64,000 bases of DNA from Lampris incognitus. Lineage: Eukaryota; Chordata; Actinopteri; Lampriformes; Lampridae. How positions within the stretch are numbered: position 1 is the stretch's first letter; the number at the start of each line of letters is the position of its first letter. Positions 1 to 24,600 of the stretch are shown here, in pieces. The notes beneath the pieces were generated by a model. That model was not told the DNA's origin and did no database searches. It worked only from the letters and a program-made list of their open reading frames with translations. The stretch covers positions 87,342,486 through 87,406,485 of the forward strand of contig NC_079212.1 in the NCBI RefSeq assembly GCF_029633865.1, in the 5' to 3' direction. The position numbers and the translations under genes were made by a program.

Positions 1-165
1 CTAGCAGGGTAAAGACAGGTAAATAGGGTAAAGACAGGTAAATAGGTAACTAGCAGGGTAAAGACAGGTAAGTAGTAGGGTAAAGACAGGTAAATAGGGT
101 AAAGACAGGTAAATAGTAGCGTAAAGGCAGGTAAACAGTAGGGTAAAGACAGGTGTTACCAATGA
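1..165. repeat. Short-period satellite (about 19-22 bp unit)
   Basis: Imperfect tandem copies of a unit built on GGTAAAGACAGGTAAATAG. It lies in the SMARCC2 intron before the first exon in the window and runs off the left edge. Bases 166-476 show no recognisable exon or repeat. Confidence 0.85.
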
Positions 166-336
166 CGCTAATTAAGGGTCCATTCAGGTCAAACAGAGTC
201 AGGGTGCTGCTGTTGTACAGGTTGGCTCACTGGAAAGGCTCTGCTACACACAGTGGAATGAAATCTTAATTAATCGCATTCATTAATCAAACCTGTGATT
301 TCATGTCAGTATGGCTGTGGTGAAAAGGTCTGTTAA

Positions 337-11217
<10,881 letters not shown>

Positions 11218-12286
11218 GACACAGAGATTCCGGCAAAACCCCAGTGACTCTGACCACTTTCAACCCCGCCCGTATCATCTAGAGCGAAGTCAACAAAACC
11301 GAAGGAAGACAACAGAGTCTGACATTTCAGTGTTTTGGACCGGACATTCGACGGAAGGAGAAAAAAAGAAAAAAGAAAAAAAAGCATTTCATTTAACTTG
11401 TTTGAATATCTGTCGAGAAATCGAATCCCTTCAAATTTGACCTGTAAAGAGAAAAGTGCCAATGAAGAACTGCGGTATGTAAAGGGATCATAGCCCCCCT
11501 CGTGCACCCACACGTCATCAACATCCCACGTCATTTCTTTCACCTCAACCCCAGAGAGGTGGACTGATGGGAAGTCTTGCAGATCCGCCGCCGCCGGAGG
11601 ACACGAGGGGAAAGCGGAGAATTCGTCCAGCGCTTTTTGAGGTTTTCACCAGTGGTTTTACAGCGGCTCGTAAAGCTAGGCCCCCCTGCGGCCTGGCTAC
11701 GCAGGCGTCTCGACACCATCGTCCCCATGTCGGTACTAGCTAAAATGTATGGAAGAAAAAATATTTGCACTTTGGACTATTTCTTTCCCTTGGTCTTATT
11801 CGAAGACGTTAAGCATTGAAATTTAACTAAAGCACTTATTGTCCCTTTTGTTTTTTTATTTTTTTTTTTAAGTTTGTCACACCTAAAGAGTTTGGTAATA
11901 CGCAAGACGTGTTATTTTGTCATTGAAGAATAAGAATGAAAATATCACAGTCCAGTTGGAAACCGCCTCAAGTCGGCTTGGGGAGTTTTGATAATGTACT
12001 GTAAACTGGAGTCTCTGTTACAAGAATGTTACAAATGTGTGTTTTCTAAAAACGTTGGTTGTCCCCCAGGCGGCGGCAGCGTGGAAGCTCGTCCAGGGCC
12101 GCGTTAGTGTCGTCGTCGTCTTCTTCGCGTGGTCGCCGTCCTTATGAAGGATGCTTTTCGCCCGCCGCCCTCCACTCATAAGCTCCCTTCTCGACAGACT
12201 GGTCAGCAGTGGCAGTGCTCCCTCTGCTGGTGTCGGACTGATCAGAACAGCAGGAAACGGCCTCATGCGTGAACACTTGCACTTAT
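11218..12286 (+). other. SMARCC2 3' UTR and downstream, no further gene seen
   Basis: Follows the SMARCC2 stop at 11215-11217. It includes poly(A)/poly(T)-rich stretches at 11360-11385 and 11850-11875. Reading frames here are short and unlike known proteins. The true transcript end was not determined. Confidence 0.5.
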
Positions 12287-13070
12287 TTCTCCCCCCCCCC
12301 CCTTTTTCTCCTCAATTGTACTTGGCCAATTACCCCACTCTTCCGGGCCGTCCCGGTCTCTGCTCCACACCCTCTGCAGTGGCGCCCCCAAGGGGTGGCC
12401 AGGGGTGGCCACGGCCACCCTGATACTATCCCTGCCCCCCCCCCCAGGCACGAGTCGCATATGCAGAATATGCTTCTGATTATGCATAATATGCTTCTAT
12501 CTGATATCTTACATTAGGTGCTGTTCATTTAAATCAATAATGTATATTTTTCTTAACTCTCATATTGACAGTTTTCCACTAGCCTATACAGTATACTACA
12601 ACAGCAGCATAGAATTCCCGAAATTCAGTCATGGCTTTTGGTTTTGGTGTGCCACCCCAAGATTTTCAGTGGCCCCATTTGCCCCCCCCCCCATATGAAA
12701 AAATTCTGGGGGCGCCACTGCCCCTCTGCCGATCCGGGGAGGGCTGCAGACTACCACATGCCTCCTCCGATACATGTGGAGTCGCCAGCCGCTTCTTTTC
12801 ACCTGACAGTGAGGAGTTTCCCCAGGGGGACGTAGCGCGTGGGAGGATCACGCTACCCCCCCCCCCTCCACCCCGAACAGGTGCCCCACCGACCAGAGGA
12901 GGCGCTAGTGCAGCGACCAGGACACATACCCACATCCGGTTTCCCACCCGCAGACACGGCCAATTGTGTCTGCAGGGGACGCCCGACCTAGCCGGGGGTA
13001 ACCCGGGGATTCGAACCAGCGATCCCCGTGTTGGTAGGGAACGGAATAGACCGCCACGCCACCCGGACGC
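12287..13070 (-). mobile_element. tRNA-derived SINE (family 1, copy 2), split by a hAT MITE
   Basis: The minus-strand head has GGTTCGAATCCCCGG (B box) and the end lies at 12287. Imperfect target duplication ACACTTGCACTTAT at 12273-12286 and ACACTTCTACTTAT at 13071-13084. Interrupted at 12377-12720. Confidence 0.9.
12377..12720. mobile_element. hAT-type MITE, 344 bp
   Basis: Inverted termini CAGTGGCGCCCCCA and TGGGGGCGCCACTG, with flanking octamers ACCCTCTG and CCCCTCTG (7 of 8 identical). The 8-bp duplication and CAG...CTG ends are typical of hAT. It is inserted in the SINE copy around it and contains poly-C runs. Confidence 0.9.
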
Positions 13071-13084
13071 ACACTTCTACTTAT

Positions 13085-14565
13085 GAGCAAGATTTGGATG
13101 ACGTCCAAGTGTGCAGGTTGTGCTTTAGTGAGGAATGTACTATAGCTCAAAGGAAACGAGTCAGACATTTTTTTTGGGGGGGGGCATGTTAGCAATCTCT
13201 AGACCATACACGTGTCAATCACGATTTTAATACCTTTTACTATCATGACTTCTTTTCTCGAGTTTCCATGTTTGTGAGTACTTCCGGAGGTCGCTGCTTG
13301 GGGCATCAGACTTGTGCTTGGTGTCTTTCTGGTTAATGTAGTATTTCAACCTGGACTGAAGGAACTCGGACGCTGTAGAGGACGAGCGAGTCTGCACCTT
13401 CAACAGCCGACGCAGAAGAATTTTATGTTTTTGTTTTTTTAATTTGCTACGGTGTCCTCGCTCTTTATGCTACCAACTTTTATACTTTTTACCGTCGAGT
13501 TTTTCATCTTTTTACTTTGGTATGTCAACATTACAGCTGTATATGACCTTTGTAGCCTGTATTTACCTGCCCCGCCGCGGTGTGAGTGACTCGTGTGTGC
13601 GTGTGTGAGATTGTGTGCATGTGCGTGTGCATGCCGTTATGACCTGTAACCCCGGAGGTCCTCCGTTCTGATCTGCTCAGTGCCATTTTGTTTGATTAGT
13701 AGCCGCCGACTGATGAAGTATGATTTCTGCCACTGTCCTCATATGAAACTGTCTCATCACCCACGCACGGCCACGTGGTGTCCGTGCCCCGAAATATAAC
13801 CCGTGATAAGAGTTAACGGTATGTCCGGCTAGTCAGTATTAGAGATCTCACCACAGTTGTGAGTATAAATGGACTTTTTTGTCTGTGTTATTACTACATT
13901 GTGTGGACTTTGTGATATAAAATAAGTGTCCGTTGGCTCTGTGTGTTCTTCACTACGCTGACGATACGCTGGTTTATTACACAGTAGAACTCGCCCTCTC
14001 CTCGACTCGTCACGTGTCAATCGGTGCCGGCGGTTACTCTGGCAGAGTTTGTGTTGAATGGGAAAAACATGACAACCGTGTCCAGGTTTCACTTTCAAAA
14101 CGTGGGAGGGGAGGGGGAGGAGAAAATAATAAAAAGATATGAAGAGGAGCGCCGCGCCGCGTGCTTTGTTGAGTTGCGTGCGCGCGCCGGGAGGAAGGAC
14201 GCTTCGCGGCGCGTTAGGTGCTCACACCTCCCCCTAACGACGCCTCGGGACGTCGACCCCAACATCGCCTTTTAAGGAGAGCAAGTAATTGGCTGGAGAG
14301 AAACTGTGTAAAATGACAGCGGCACCAGGAGGCGGAGGGTCCATATTTGGCCATGTGCTGACGTCTAAACTACTGCTGTGACGGTACATGTCAGACCAGC
14401 CAGACGGGACCATGTTTAGACAGCATGCAGCATCGACTGTTGGGGGGAGGAGGAGGCAAATTGGCTTGAAAGATCGTTGAAGTGTCTTCTTGTCCAGATT
14501 ATTGTAATACTTAGCATGGGGTACAGACACCCATCTGACCACCAAATCACACAGGGAATATTAGC
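13085..14565. other. Intergenic, between the SMARCC2 and MYL6 3' ends
   Basis: No exon, RNA gene or recognised transposon. A GT-rich stretch lies near 13580-13635 and a purine-rich run near 14100-14150. The two flanking genes converge here. Confidence 0.5.
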
Positions 14566-14965
14566 TTTTTTGGGGGGGGGGGTTCTCTCCCGTTTTATCC
14601 TGCCAATTACCCTACTCGTCTGGGCAGTCGTGGTCTCTGCTCCACCCCCTCTGCTGATCCGGGGAGGGCTGCAGACTACCACATGCCTCCTCCCATACAT
14701 GTGGAGTCACCAGCCGCTTCTTTTCACCTGACAGTGAGGAGTTTCACCAGGGGGACGTAGGACATGGGAGGATCACGCTATTCGCCCCAGTCCCCGCCCC
14801 CGACCGACCAGAGGAGGCGCTAGTGCAGCGACCAGGACACATACCCACGCCCGGCTTCCCACCCGCAGACACGGCCAATTGCGTCTGCAGGGACGCCCGA
14901 CCAAGCCGGAGGTAACACGGGGATTCGAACCGGCGGAATAGACCGCCACGCCACCCGGACGCCCT
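14566..14965 (-). mobile_element. tRNA-derived SINE (family 1, copy 3)
   Basis: About 400 bp. Target duplication GGAATATTAGC at 14555-14565 and GGAATATCAGC at 14966-14976. The minus-strand head contains GGTTCGAATCCCCGTG. The segment between the two promoter boxes is shortened compared with the other copies. Confidence 0.9.
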
Positions 14966-15190
14966 GGAATATCAGCGGATTTAAAAGAAGACCGGAGGCC
15001 TGCTGGGCCAATGTATCTAACTCGCTGCAAAATTGGAAAACTTCCTACCCCTGATCTCAAACGCTGCAGCCTGTATGTGCACCTACAGCACGACCTCGCT
15101 CCAAATAAGCTCCTCCCACTCGTGACGTGGTGCCTGACCTCGGCGCAGACATAAAAGCCAGAAGACAAATGCGTTTCAGAAACTGGGATC

Positions 15191-15196
15191 TTTATT
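15191..15196 (-). terminator. MYL6 polyadenylation signal
   Basis: AATAAA on the minus strand, about 445 bases past the MYL6 stop. It is the first such hexamer noticed there, implying a 3' end near 15175. Confidence 0.7.
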
Positions 15197-15640
15197 AAAT
15201 AATGTTGACTGTAACATGACAGCAGAGTACCCCTCCGTCATGACGTATCTACAATCCTGCATCGAGTCCTCTCTGCCGATAAGCACGCAGCATCTCCTGC
15301 ACTAGATAAACACGCAGCATCTCCTGCACTAGAAAAGAGAAACCAGCTTGTTTACTACAGGGGTCCCGGGGTAAGTAACGCGGGGGGGAATGTGTAAAAC
15401 AATCAAGAGAATGGTACTGCCGATTCTGTCCACAGATGGTGCGGTGACGCGCGCCTCCGCGTGGCTGGACGCTATGAGATGAAACGGTCTCATACACAGA
15501 AAAGGCACTTCTGCAAAAAACGAAACAAAACCCCAAAAGCTCAAATCTAAAAGAAAACAAAGGGTGGCATTTGGGAGAGCAAGACAACGTGATACAAAAC
15601 ACATTCATGAATAAAATGAAAAAGTGTGCTCTTGAACTCT

Positions 15641-18600
15641 TCAACCGCTCATCACCATTCTCACGAGTTCTGAGAAAGAGAGAGAGAAGGGGCAGAGGGG
15701 GAGAGAGTCGGGACAGAGAGAAAGAGAGCAAGAGGGAGAGAGAAGGGACAGAGAGGGGGCAGAGAGAAAGAGCAAGAGGGAGAGAGAGCAGGAGAGAGAA
15801 GGGGCAGAGGGGGGGGGAGAGTCGGGACAGAGAGAAAGAGAGAGCAAGAGGGAGAGAGAGAGAAAAGGGACAGAGAGAGTGAATGGGCAGAGAGCAAGAG
15901 ACAGCGAGAAGGGGCAGAGAGAAAGAGCAAGAGGAGAAAGAGAGAGAGAGCAGGAGAAAAGAGAGGCGAGAGAGAGAGCGGGAGAGAAGAGAGAGGAAAA
16001 ATGCATTAGGTCAGGATGGTCTCAAAGTAAACAGAAGACAATACAGTCCATGTACAGCATCTGCACAGTAGCCTCATATGGTCAACAGCCTCGTGGGTCG
16101 AGCACTTGGAACTGGATTCTTTGCTCCAGCTGGTTCAAGTCGTTCCCAGTGTCGGCTAACAACACAACGTGACAGTACACAGCGCCTTTTTAAGTGACCT
16201 GCTCACACAATCGTTTCTCCCCTTCCACCTGGAGTCTGAGTTTACTCGAGGCAGAAGGTTGGAGCCCGAGTCTGGTCCAAACAGACTGCAGCCCATTCTG
16301 TAAGCAGGAGCGCTGCTCAGGAGAAGCCGTGACCTGCCCCAGATTCTGCCAGCTGAAACTGTGTCTTCCCTACTGTTTGGACTGAATGAAGGAAGAGGCC
16401 AAGAGGAGGAAGGTCAAAACACTGGAAAGAGGAACAATGTAGGAAGAAAAAAACAAAAACACTTTCAAATAAACTTTGTGTATTTAGTGTGTGTACAACG
16501 CCAGCAGCCACTTGCGTGGGAGGGAGGTCAGGAAAGTTTGCATTACTTGTGAGAGGACATCGCCATAAGGAGCCGGCAGTGGGAAAACCGGCAGAAATGC
16601 TTGGTATGCGACATTTACTGAGTCCACGGCATGTTTCCCAGTGGGGGGGGAAACCGCAGTATCTCATCCAGAGTCACAGTTGAAATCCTGACGGTCTTCT
16701 CCTTCCAGAGCCACTGCTTTAATGAGGGACCGGCTGAGCCACCTGAACACATGCAGGGACTACAGCCTCAGGGAGCACAAGAGACACTGAAGTGATAAAA
16801 AGACTAAAATGTATTGCGAAAACATCCTAACATAGGAAGCCAGAAGCTTCCAGCAATACCATTACTGCACAAAGAGTCCACACCAGAGTCAGCATTTATT
16901 CAATCTGATTCAATAAGAAACTCAAATTTAATCATCATGAAGCCAGACACCTTCCCTAGTATTTTTTATAGCCAATCTGTAGCCACTGTTAAGTTCATTA
17001 ACACCACTTATAGCCACTGTTAATTTCATTAACACTGCTTCCGGTGTGGGAAGATGGCAGCCTCATCCACTACCGTCCATGCAGTGTCTTTGTCCACGTC
17101 TGCATCTAAGTTTGTCTGCATTTGATGGCTGGGAGAGCTGGTGTTGGGTCGGCTGGGAGAGCTTGGTCTGCTGAGTCCTGTGGGCCCAGGGATCACAGCC
17201 CTGCATGGAGCTTTGTCCGAAGAGGTAACACCAAGGGTAGTCTGGCGGCAGCCTTGCCTAGCCTTGACTGTGTTTTTAGTGTTGTCGTGTGGAGTGCAAG
17301 GAGGTGTGTCGAAGGTGTCTGGCTGGGAGAGCTTGGTCTGCTGCATCCTGTGGGCCCAAAGACCACAGACCTAATGGGAGCTGCGCCCAAAGAGGAAAAA
17401 CTGAGGTTCGGTCTGATAGGGCACCCTCAGCGAGGCAGGCGATGCCAACTGCTAGCCCATGCAGACCGGCAGTTCTGACAGTCCTCCTGGCTGGCGTTCG
17501 TTCTCCTGGACAGGGATTTTCTTTGTTTAGTTTAGATATGTGTGTTATTTTGGACACATTTGTTCTTGTAGTTCTTGATGTGTTTTTTTTTTCCTCATTT
17601 CATTTCATGTACCCAAGTGCATGAAATAAAATTACAAATAAAGGGTTTCTGATTCTGATTTCTGATTAACAACAAATGGCAAGCGTATCCAAAATATCTG
17701 GCACTACTTAAAAAGTGTGTTTGATTTCTGAGGTGGTTTCCTTGTTCTTTCATAGAGGTAATGCATAATTCAAACAGAGGGGAACACTTTGGGAATTTGC
17801 TTGTATCGTCTGCTCATCCGGTGTGATGAACAAAGGCTGTGGACACGGAAGTAAGGTACAGCATGACACACAGGGAAAACAGCCCTGTCCCCAGCAGGTT
17901 ACATGTGGAGACATCCTCCTGTGGAACTCAGTGATTTCAACTTCTTGCCGATTTGTGTTATTGCTTCCTATTGGAAGTAACAGCCTCTAAACAAAAACCC
18001 TTTTCCCCCAGCGATTAGTACCCACACCCATCTGAATGGATGGTCTGTTTTCCACAAAACCGAAAGCTTTACACTGTAAATAGTAGACATACTAGATCTC
18101 ATCTCATCTTCAGTCGCTTCTCCTGGGTTGGATCGCGGTGGCAGCAAGCTAAGTAGGGCACTCCAGACGTCTCTCTCCCCAGCAACGCCCTCCAGCTCCT
18201 CCTGGGGGATCCCAAGGCATTCCCAGGCCAGATTGGACATGTAGTCCCTCCAGCGAGTTCTGGGTCTACCCCGGGGTCTCCTCCCAGTTGGACATTCCCG
18301 GAAAACCTCCAAAGGAAGGCGCCCAGGAGGCATCCTAATCAGATGCCCGAACCAGCTCAACTGGCTCCTTTCGACACGAAGGAGCAGCGGCTCTACTCCG
18401 AGCTCCCTCCAGATGTCCGAGCTCCTCGCCCTATCTCTAAGGCTGAGCCCAGACACCCTACGGAAGAAACTCATTTCAGCCGCTTGTATCCATGATCTCA
18501 CCCTTTCGGTCACTACCCAAAGCTCATGACCATAGGTGAGGGTTGGAATGAAGACTGACTGGTAAATTGAGAGCTTTGCCTTCCGGCTCAGCTCCCTCTT

Positions 18601-21600
18601 CACCACAACGGTCCGGTACAACGTCCACATTACTGCTGACGCTGCACCAATCCGCCTGCCAATCTCCCGCTACATCCTACTGCGAGATACTTTTAGGAGT
18701 TTGAAGTTTTGGGAGTAAAAAGAATACACACATCGTTCATCAAAACCCCTGACCTGTGATGACTCATGTGTGTATGGTTTGAGCTTCTCTTGGAACAATA
18801 AAGCTTTTTCATACAACTGATTTTGTTTGTTTTTCATAAAAGAAATTTGCGCCCATCTTTCAACATGTTGTGTTTACCTTCATAGTTGATAAGACCGTTA
18901 GCATCTTCGTGTCCAGCCAGAAGAGTCTCCACCTCTTCTTCCGTCATTTTCTCACCTATAGTACAACGAAACATATGTGACCCATTTCAAGCAACACTTA
19001 CACCTGCTGAATGAAGATTAGTAAACCAAAGGAGAAAGGCAGGACCAGGGTTTTCAACTGGGTCACACCTTTTGTGGAAACACAAATAGCTTGAGGTGAT
19101 TTTGCATGACAAATTAAGCATGATAATTAAGCCAACTAGTCTTTCTGTTTTGGTCTGCTGTTGACATGGCCAGGAACAATGGTAAACGCAACAGGTTTGG
19201 TTGCAATTCAATGGCAAAGTACAGCAGCTAGCACCATTCCAGTCCACACAGGGTGTGTTCTAAAGAAGGTCTACGACATGAAACCATGCCCCTTTATTGT
19301 TTTACAAGGTTTGCAACTGATAAGCAATGACATGGCTAATCACAGCGACTGCAGATCTTTGGCACCAAATCTTACACATAAGGTAGGGCAATGCTTACTA
19401 GATAAGGTCAGAGGAGTCACCCAAATCTCTGTGCTTTAAGAAAGGTATTTGAAGGATTTACCCAGTGTGGTGAGGACGTGGCGTAGCTCTGCTCCCATCA
19501 CTGTGCCATTCCCTTCCTTGTCGAAGACACGCAATCCCTCAACAAAGTCCTCAAAGGAGCCCTGGTCCTTGTTCTTAGCAATGGCCTGGAGCATGGGCAG
19601 GAACTGCTCAAAATCCAGCATCTTGTAGTTCATCTCTGGAGAAATGAATGACAGATTAACAGGTGAATGACTTCATTGGCTTTTCTGAGAGACTCTCCTT
19701 CCGATGCAAAAGATTTAGGATACATAGATGTGCTAGAGTCAGTATGACAAGGCATAGAATGATGGAGAGATATGATTACAAATGATTCACCTTCTTCTTG
19801 AATTCCAAAAAAGGAAACAAAGTTATAGTACCACAATACTGGTTCGAGGTTAAAGGGAGACAATGTAACATGTTCACTTCAATTTAGTCCAACATTCTAT
19901 CGATGGGTGTTCAGATAAATTGATCTGGAAGTCATTCACCTCACTTCCCCATTGGGTTTGCCATTATTCATCCAGATTTGTGAAATAGCTCCTCTCTTGA
20001 GCCCATCCTGGTCCTTACAAGATGTTCAGACTCAACCAAACCAGCCCAAAGGACAGGCATGTACAGCCAGATATAGCCGGTCTTAGTACACATAAGTAGC
20101 ATATCAGAATAGATACCAGAAATGATAGCTAAAGGGGAAGAAGACAAACACTATGTCGTTATTTCGAGACTTCTAGGCCTTTATGATTTGGTTATAGACC
20201 AAGATCAGTTATCCACTGTGTAGTGGGGAAACTATAGTTGACAATCCCATTTGAAAGAGAAAGCCCGGCTGTCCTAGTATGATACCCACTGCCACCTAAT
20301 AAGTGCTGCAAGAGAACAGATGGCCATGGGTATGGAATACCATGGAACTACATCTCCGGAAGTAGATTTTATTTTTTTTCCACCCCTTTTTCTCCCCAGC
20401 TGTATCCAGCCAATTACCCCACTCTTCCGAGCAGTCCCGGTCGCTGCTCCATCCCCTCTGCCAATCCAAGGAGGGCTGCAGACTACCACATGTCTCCTCC
20501 AAAACATGTGGAGTCGCCAGCCGCTTCTTTTCACCTGACAGTGAGGAGTTTCACCAGGGGGATGAAGCACGTGGGAGGATCACGCTATTCCCCCCAGCTC
20601 CCCTTCCCTCTGAACAGGCACCCCGACTGACCAGAGGAGGTGCTAGTGCAGCGACCAGGACACATACCCACATCCGGCTTCCCACCCGCAGACATGGCCA
20701 ATTGTGTCGGCAGGGATGCCCGACCAAGCCGGAGGTAACACAGGGATTCGAACTGGCGATCTCTGTGTTGGTAGGCAACAGAATAGATCGCCATACTATC
20801 CGGGCGCCTGGAAGTAGATATTTTTGCTTCGGGTTCTGCTAGGAGATGTCACAATAATTACTATATACACTCTTCCCTTCCTCCTCCTCACTTTAAGTTC
20901 AGAGTATAACAACCTCCATCACTGATTAAAATAAGTAGCATGATCTCTCAACCTTGGGCCACATTGACCATTATTGATCCATTACATCATGCTATAAAGA
21001 ATAAAAAAACAACAACAGAGCAATAACAAACAAACAATATAAAAAAAACCCAAAATGTTAAAATCACAGCAATAGAAGCAATAAAACAGTGTATAGTTTC
21101 ACAGAAACCAGGTGAGCCACCAGGAAAACCTGTCTAATCCCAGACAAAAGCTCTGGGCATCTAAAAACCCATTTTTGCACAGAGATTTAAATGAATCACC
21201 CAACAAGGTAGAGCTGGCAGAATGGGGGGGGGGGTTATTCTACAGTGTAGGGGCAGCGACAGCAAAAGCACAGCCACTTCTTAGCTTCAGCCTAAACTAG
21301 GGGACAGACAGAAGCCCAAAGGACCGCTACGCGACTGAAAAGTGGTGTAAAAGCTCTGTAATATAAGAGGGGATGGGTGGTGACAGTTTTTATTTTTATC
21401 TAAATTTGCTTATTTCGATATGAAGCACCTCATGAACCCGGCTTCTAACTCATATTCACTCACAAACTGACATAGCTGTATCATCTGCATAGATTTTGGG
21501 TGAAAGGGGTGCAAAATGTTTGATGAGTGCATCTAAAAAATATACACTCTTGTAAGATGTTAAAGATCTTTAAAATTAGTTTTTCTGCACCCCCCACAAC

Positions 21601-24600
21601 TATTCTCACCTAGCCTCTCCCACATGGTGTACGTATATTGCCCACGCGGTTTCATAGGCGGTAAGTTTTCGCAGAAACAGCACGAACAGAGATTCAGGTA
21701 AGCTGTGCTTCATCGCCTTTAACATGCTCACACAAATCAGTCTTTTGACAACAGTTCTGAAGTGTTTCTGACATGTTAGCCTGCTTATCTGGGTTTTCGG
21801 CTAGCTAAAAAACACATGAGTCAGACAAGTTAATCTAGGCTCTGTGTGAGTAACTGTGCAAAAATCAGGGAGTGACGTAAATAATATGTAATGTTGGTTA
21901 CAGGAAATACTAGAGATAATGATCCCACATTATTCAGTTCACAACAAAGTCAGACTTGTTGCTTTGCATCTATGACATGATGTCATTGTTCATCACCAGG
22001 GGAGTGAATGTATGCGACATCCGATTTGATGCGCCTGTGGGAGTAAACAAACTCAACAGCTGGTGCAAATACCATAAATCTGTTTACACAAACGTTGCTT
22101 GATCACAGCACGGTGATGTTAACATACCAAAAAGCTTCATCTCCTCCAGTGACTGACACACAAGAGCAGGACAGAACTTGTCTGGGTAGACTCTCATGGG
22201 TTACACCACTGGAAGATTTAGATATGGATGACATAGGCAGCCGCCCAGGGCAGCATCTTGTCTGGGGCGGCACAGGGTGCCCACAAAAAAAAAAATGGCC
22301 TTTGTGCGATCGGTTTTCTGACAAAAGTTCTGCAGATGCCACAGGTTACTTTGGCAACTTACACAATCCGTACACCTTGTTCTCAGCCTCCACACAGCAA
22401 TGGGCCAGCCTGAAAAAAAAACATGTGGACATCACTTGAAGATGTTGACTGAGACAAGGTGGGAGAGTTAAAGTTAAAAGTGTCGAGCCACTGAGGTATT
22501 TGGTAGCAGCAGCGAGAGAGGCGCTGACTGAGGTGAGGGATCAAACCAAAGACCCTGTGATAAAGATTGAGGCCCATTCCTTGTCAGAGGAGGTGGGATT
22601 AGCATCCACAGTGGTCTTACCACAGTGGTGTGGTAAGACATGTTGAAGCAGATCCAACATGTGAGCAAGCTGATGCAGTCTACCAGTATACATGTGGATG
22701 TTGCAGTCAGACCTCAGAAAGACACAGAGAGGTCCCAGCACCTACAGGGCAACAGGCTTTATGACTGCACAAACATCAGCTTAGGATATTTGCGAGGATG
22801 TAGAGGCGGTTCCACAACAAAAAAGACTGAGGTTCACAAAGCGGCACTTCTCATACAACTCATTTGATGAGCCCTGAAGAAGATGGAGGTGACATTTTTC
22901 TGCGTCATTGTTGATACCGCAACCTCAGCCTTTCAGGAAAAATTTTCCACATTGGAAAATGTGGGTAAGAAGTTCAGAGTGCTGTCAACCTTCCAAAGTC
23001 CATATTTGAGTCTTATTTTGTATATTTATATAGTTTTAAATGTTATGATTATTTATATGTGCTGTTCTAAATGTCTGAATAAACATTTACAGTTAGTGTA
23101 GAATGGTGTTTTTTGTTGTTGGCGGGGGGCTGAAAGGGGGGTTCGCCCAGGGTGCCAATACTAGCTAGAACCACCACAGCGTTAGACAGTGAGGAGGGCA
23201 TAACCCAAATCCCTAAGCCCGACATAGCGGGACAAACATCATCAAATCACTTAATTTGTTGTTTCTGTGAAGCTACGGGGGTCAATGTGCCCGCATATTC
23301 AAGAGACCACATCTGAATGTGACAAGAATGAAAACCTAGTGGGTCAGGCTAATCTAGCGAAGTGGCATTAGGAGGGCTGGTTGTTGGCCAGAGGGCCTTG
23401 TGGAACTTACCATCTGATTTGGGGTTTCCCAGGACCTTGAGCACCTCAGCATTGACAGGGTTCTGGCCAAGGGCCCGCATAACATCCCCACACTGGCTGT
23501 AGCTGATCTTGCCATCACCCGTGCGGTCAAACAAGAGGAAGGCCTCTTTGAACTCTGACAGGACACATACAAGGAGGATCTCAGATATAACTGTGCATCG
23601 TGTAAGGGAAGGATCACTAATAACACACAACTACCTCACAGCAAATAAACAGACATACCAAAATATGAACGTTGTTGTAAATGCAACACCCGATGCAGCT
23701 GTTTTATTAATATAACAATGCAAAGACAAACTTTTTTTTTTATTAAACTTGGCAGTTGCAATATCACGAACGCGCTTTATTCTGCAAACTACTTGTTAAT
23801 GAAACACACCGATTAGGAGAATGACTGACATATCAGGGCTTGTCTTGCAGGGCCATTGCCATGGCTGTTGGTCGCTGGTATGCAGCCAATCCAGCCACCA
23901 GCAACTACAACTAGCCCCAGCAAGCCGCTGGTTTTGCCTTATATGGTAATGAAAGCATGCGCATGCGTAAGGCGTGCGTTTTTTTTTCTTCCCCAACTTC
24001 GATTCCCCAAACAAACACGAAGTGAGAAAAGTGCCCACTATAATGACCAAAACAACCCCAAAACACTCCACAAAGGGCCCCTGTCAGCGTCAATAGGGGC
24101 ACACAGAACTGATATAGTGACCCGCAGCGGGCTGTTACAGTCCAGCGGTGCGGCTGAGGAAACTGCACCCCAGCCAGGTTTGGGGCCACGCCTTTAACGT
24201 AAGAACTTCAAGGCGAGAACACACTACTTCCCCATACAGTAACACACTGACACGGAAACAACCCTTAAATTAACTCACTGTCCCCAACATATATATAGAC
24301 AACCCATAACACATGGACACCGATCCCACGAGACTGACGTCTACAAAACTTCCCAGAGCAAAGTGCAGAGCATGCACCAGCAACCACGGGCCACTTCTGC
24401 ACCGCATTCACTTAACACGCAACACGAACCGCAAGGGCTGAACTCCAGGGCTGTCGTTAGTCACCAGGTTAGCTCAAGACGACACGCAGTTGAACCTCCA
24501 CCTAACATTAGTGACGTTATTGGCTCGTTTATTTGTTTTTACACCGTCTTGTTACCTCAGGGGGATCCGGCAGTCTGCAGAAACTCGAGTCCCACTACGG

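Noticed and set aside
22095-22439. Possible gene in MYL6 intron 3
   Set aside because: No recognisable domain; the frame includes an A-run and transposon-like GC-rich ends.
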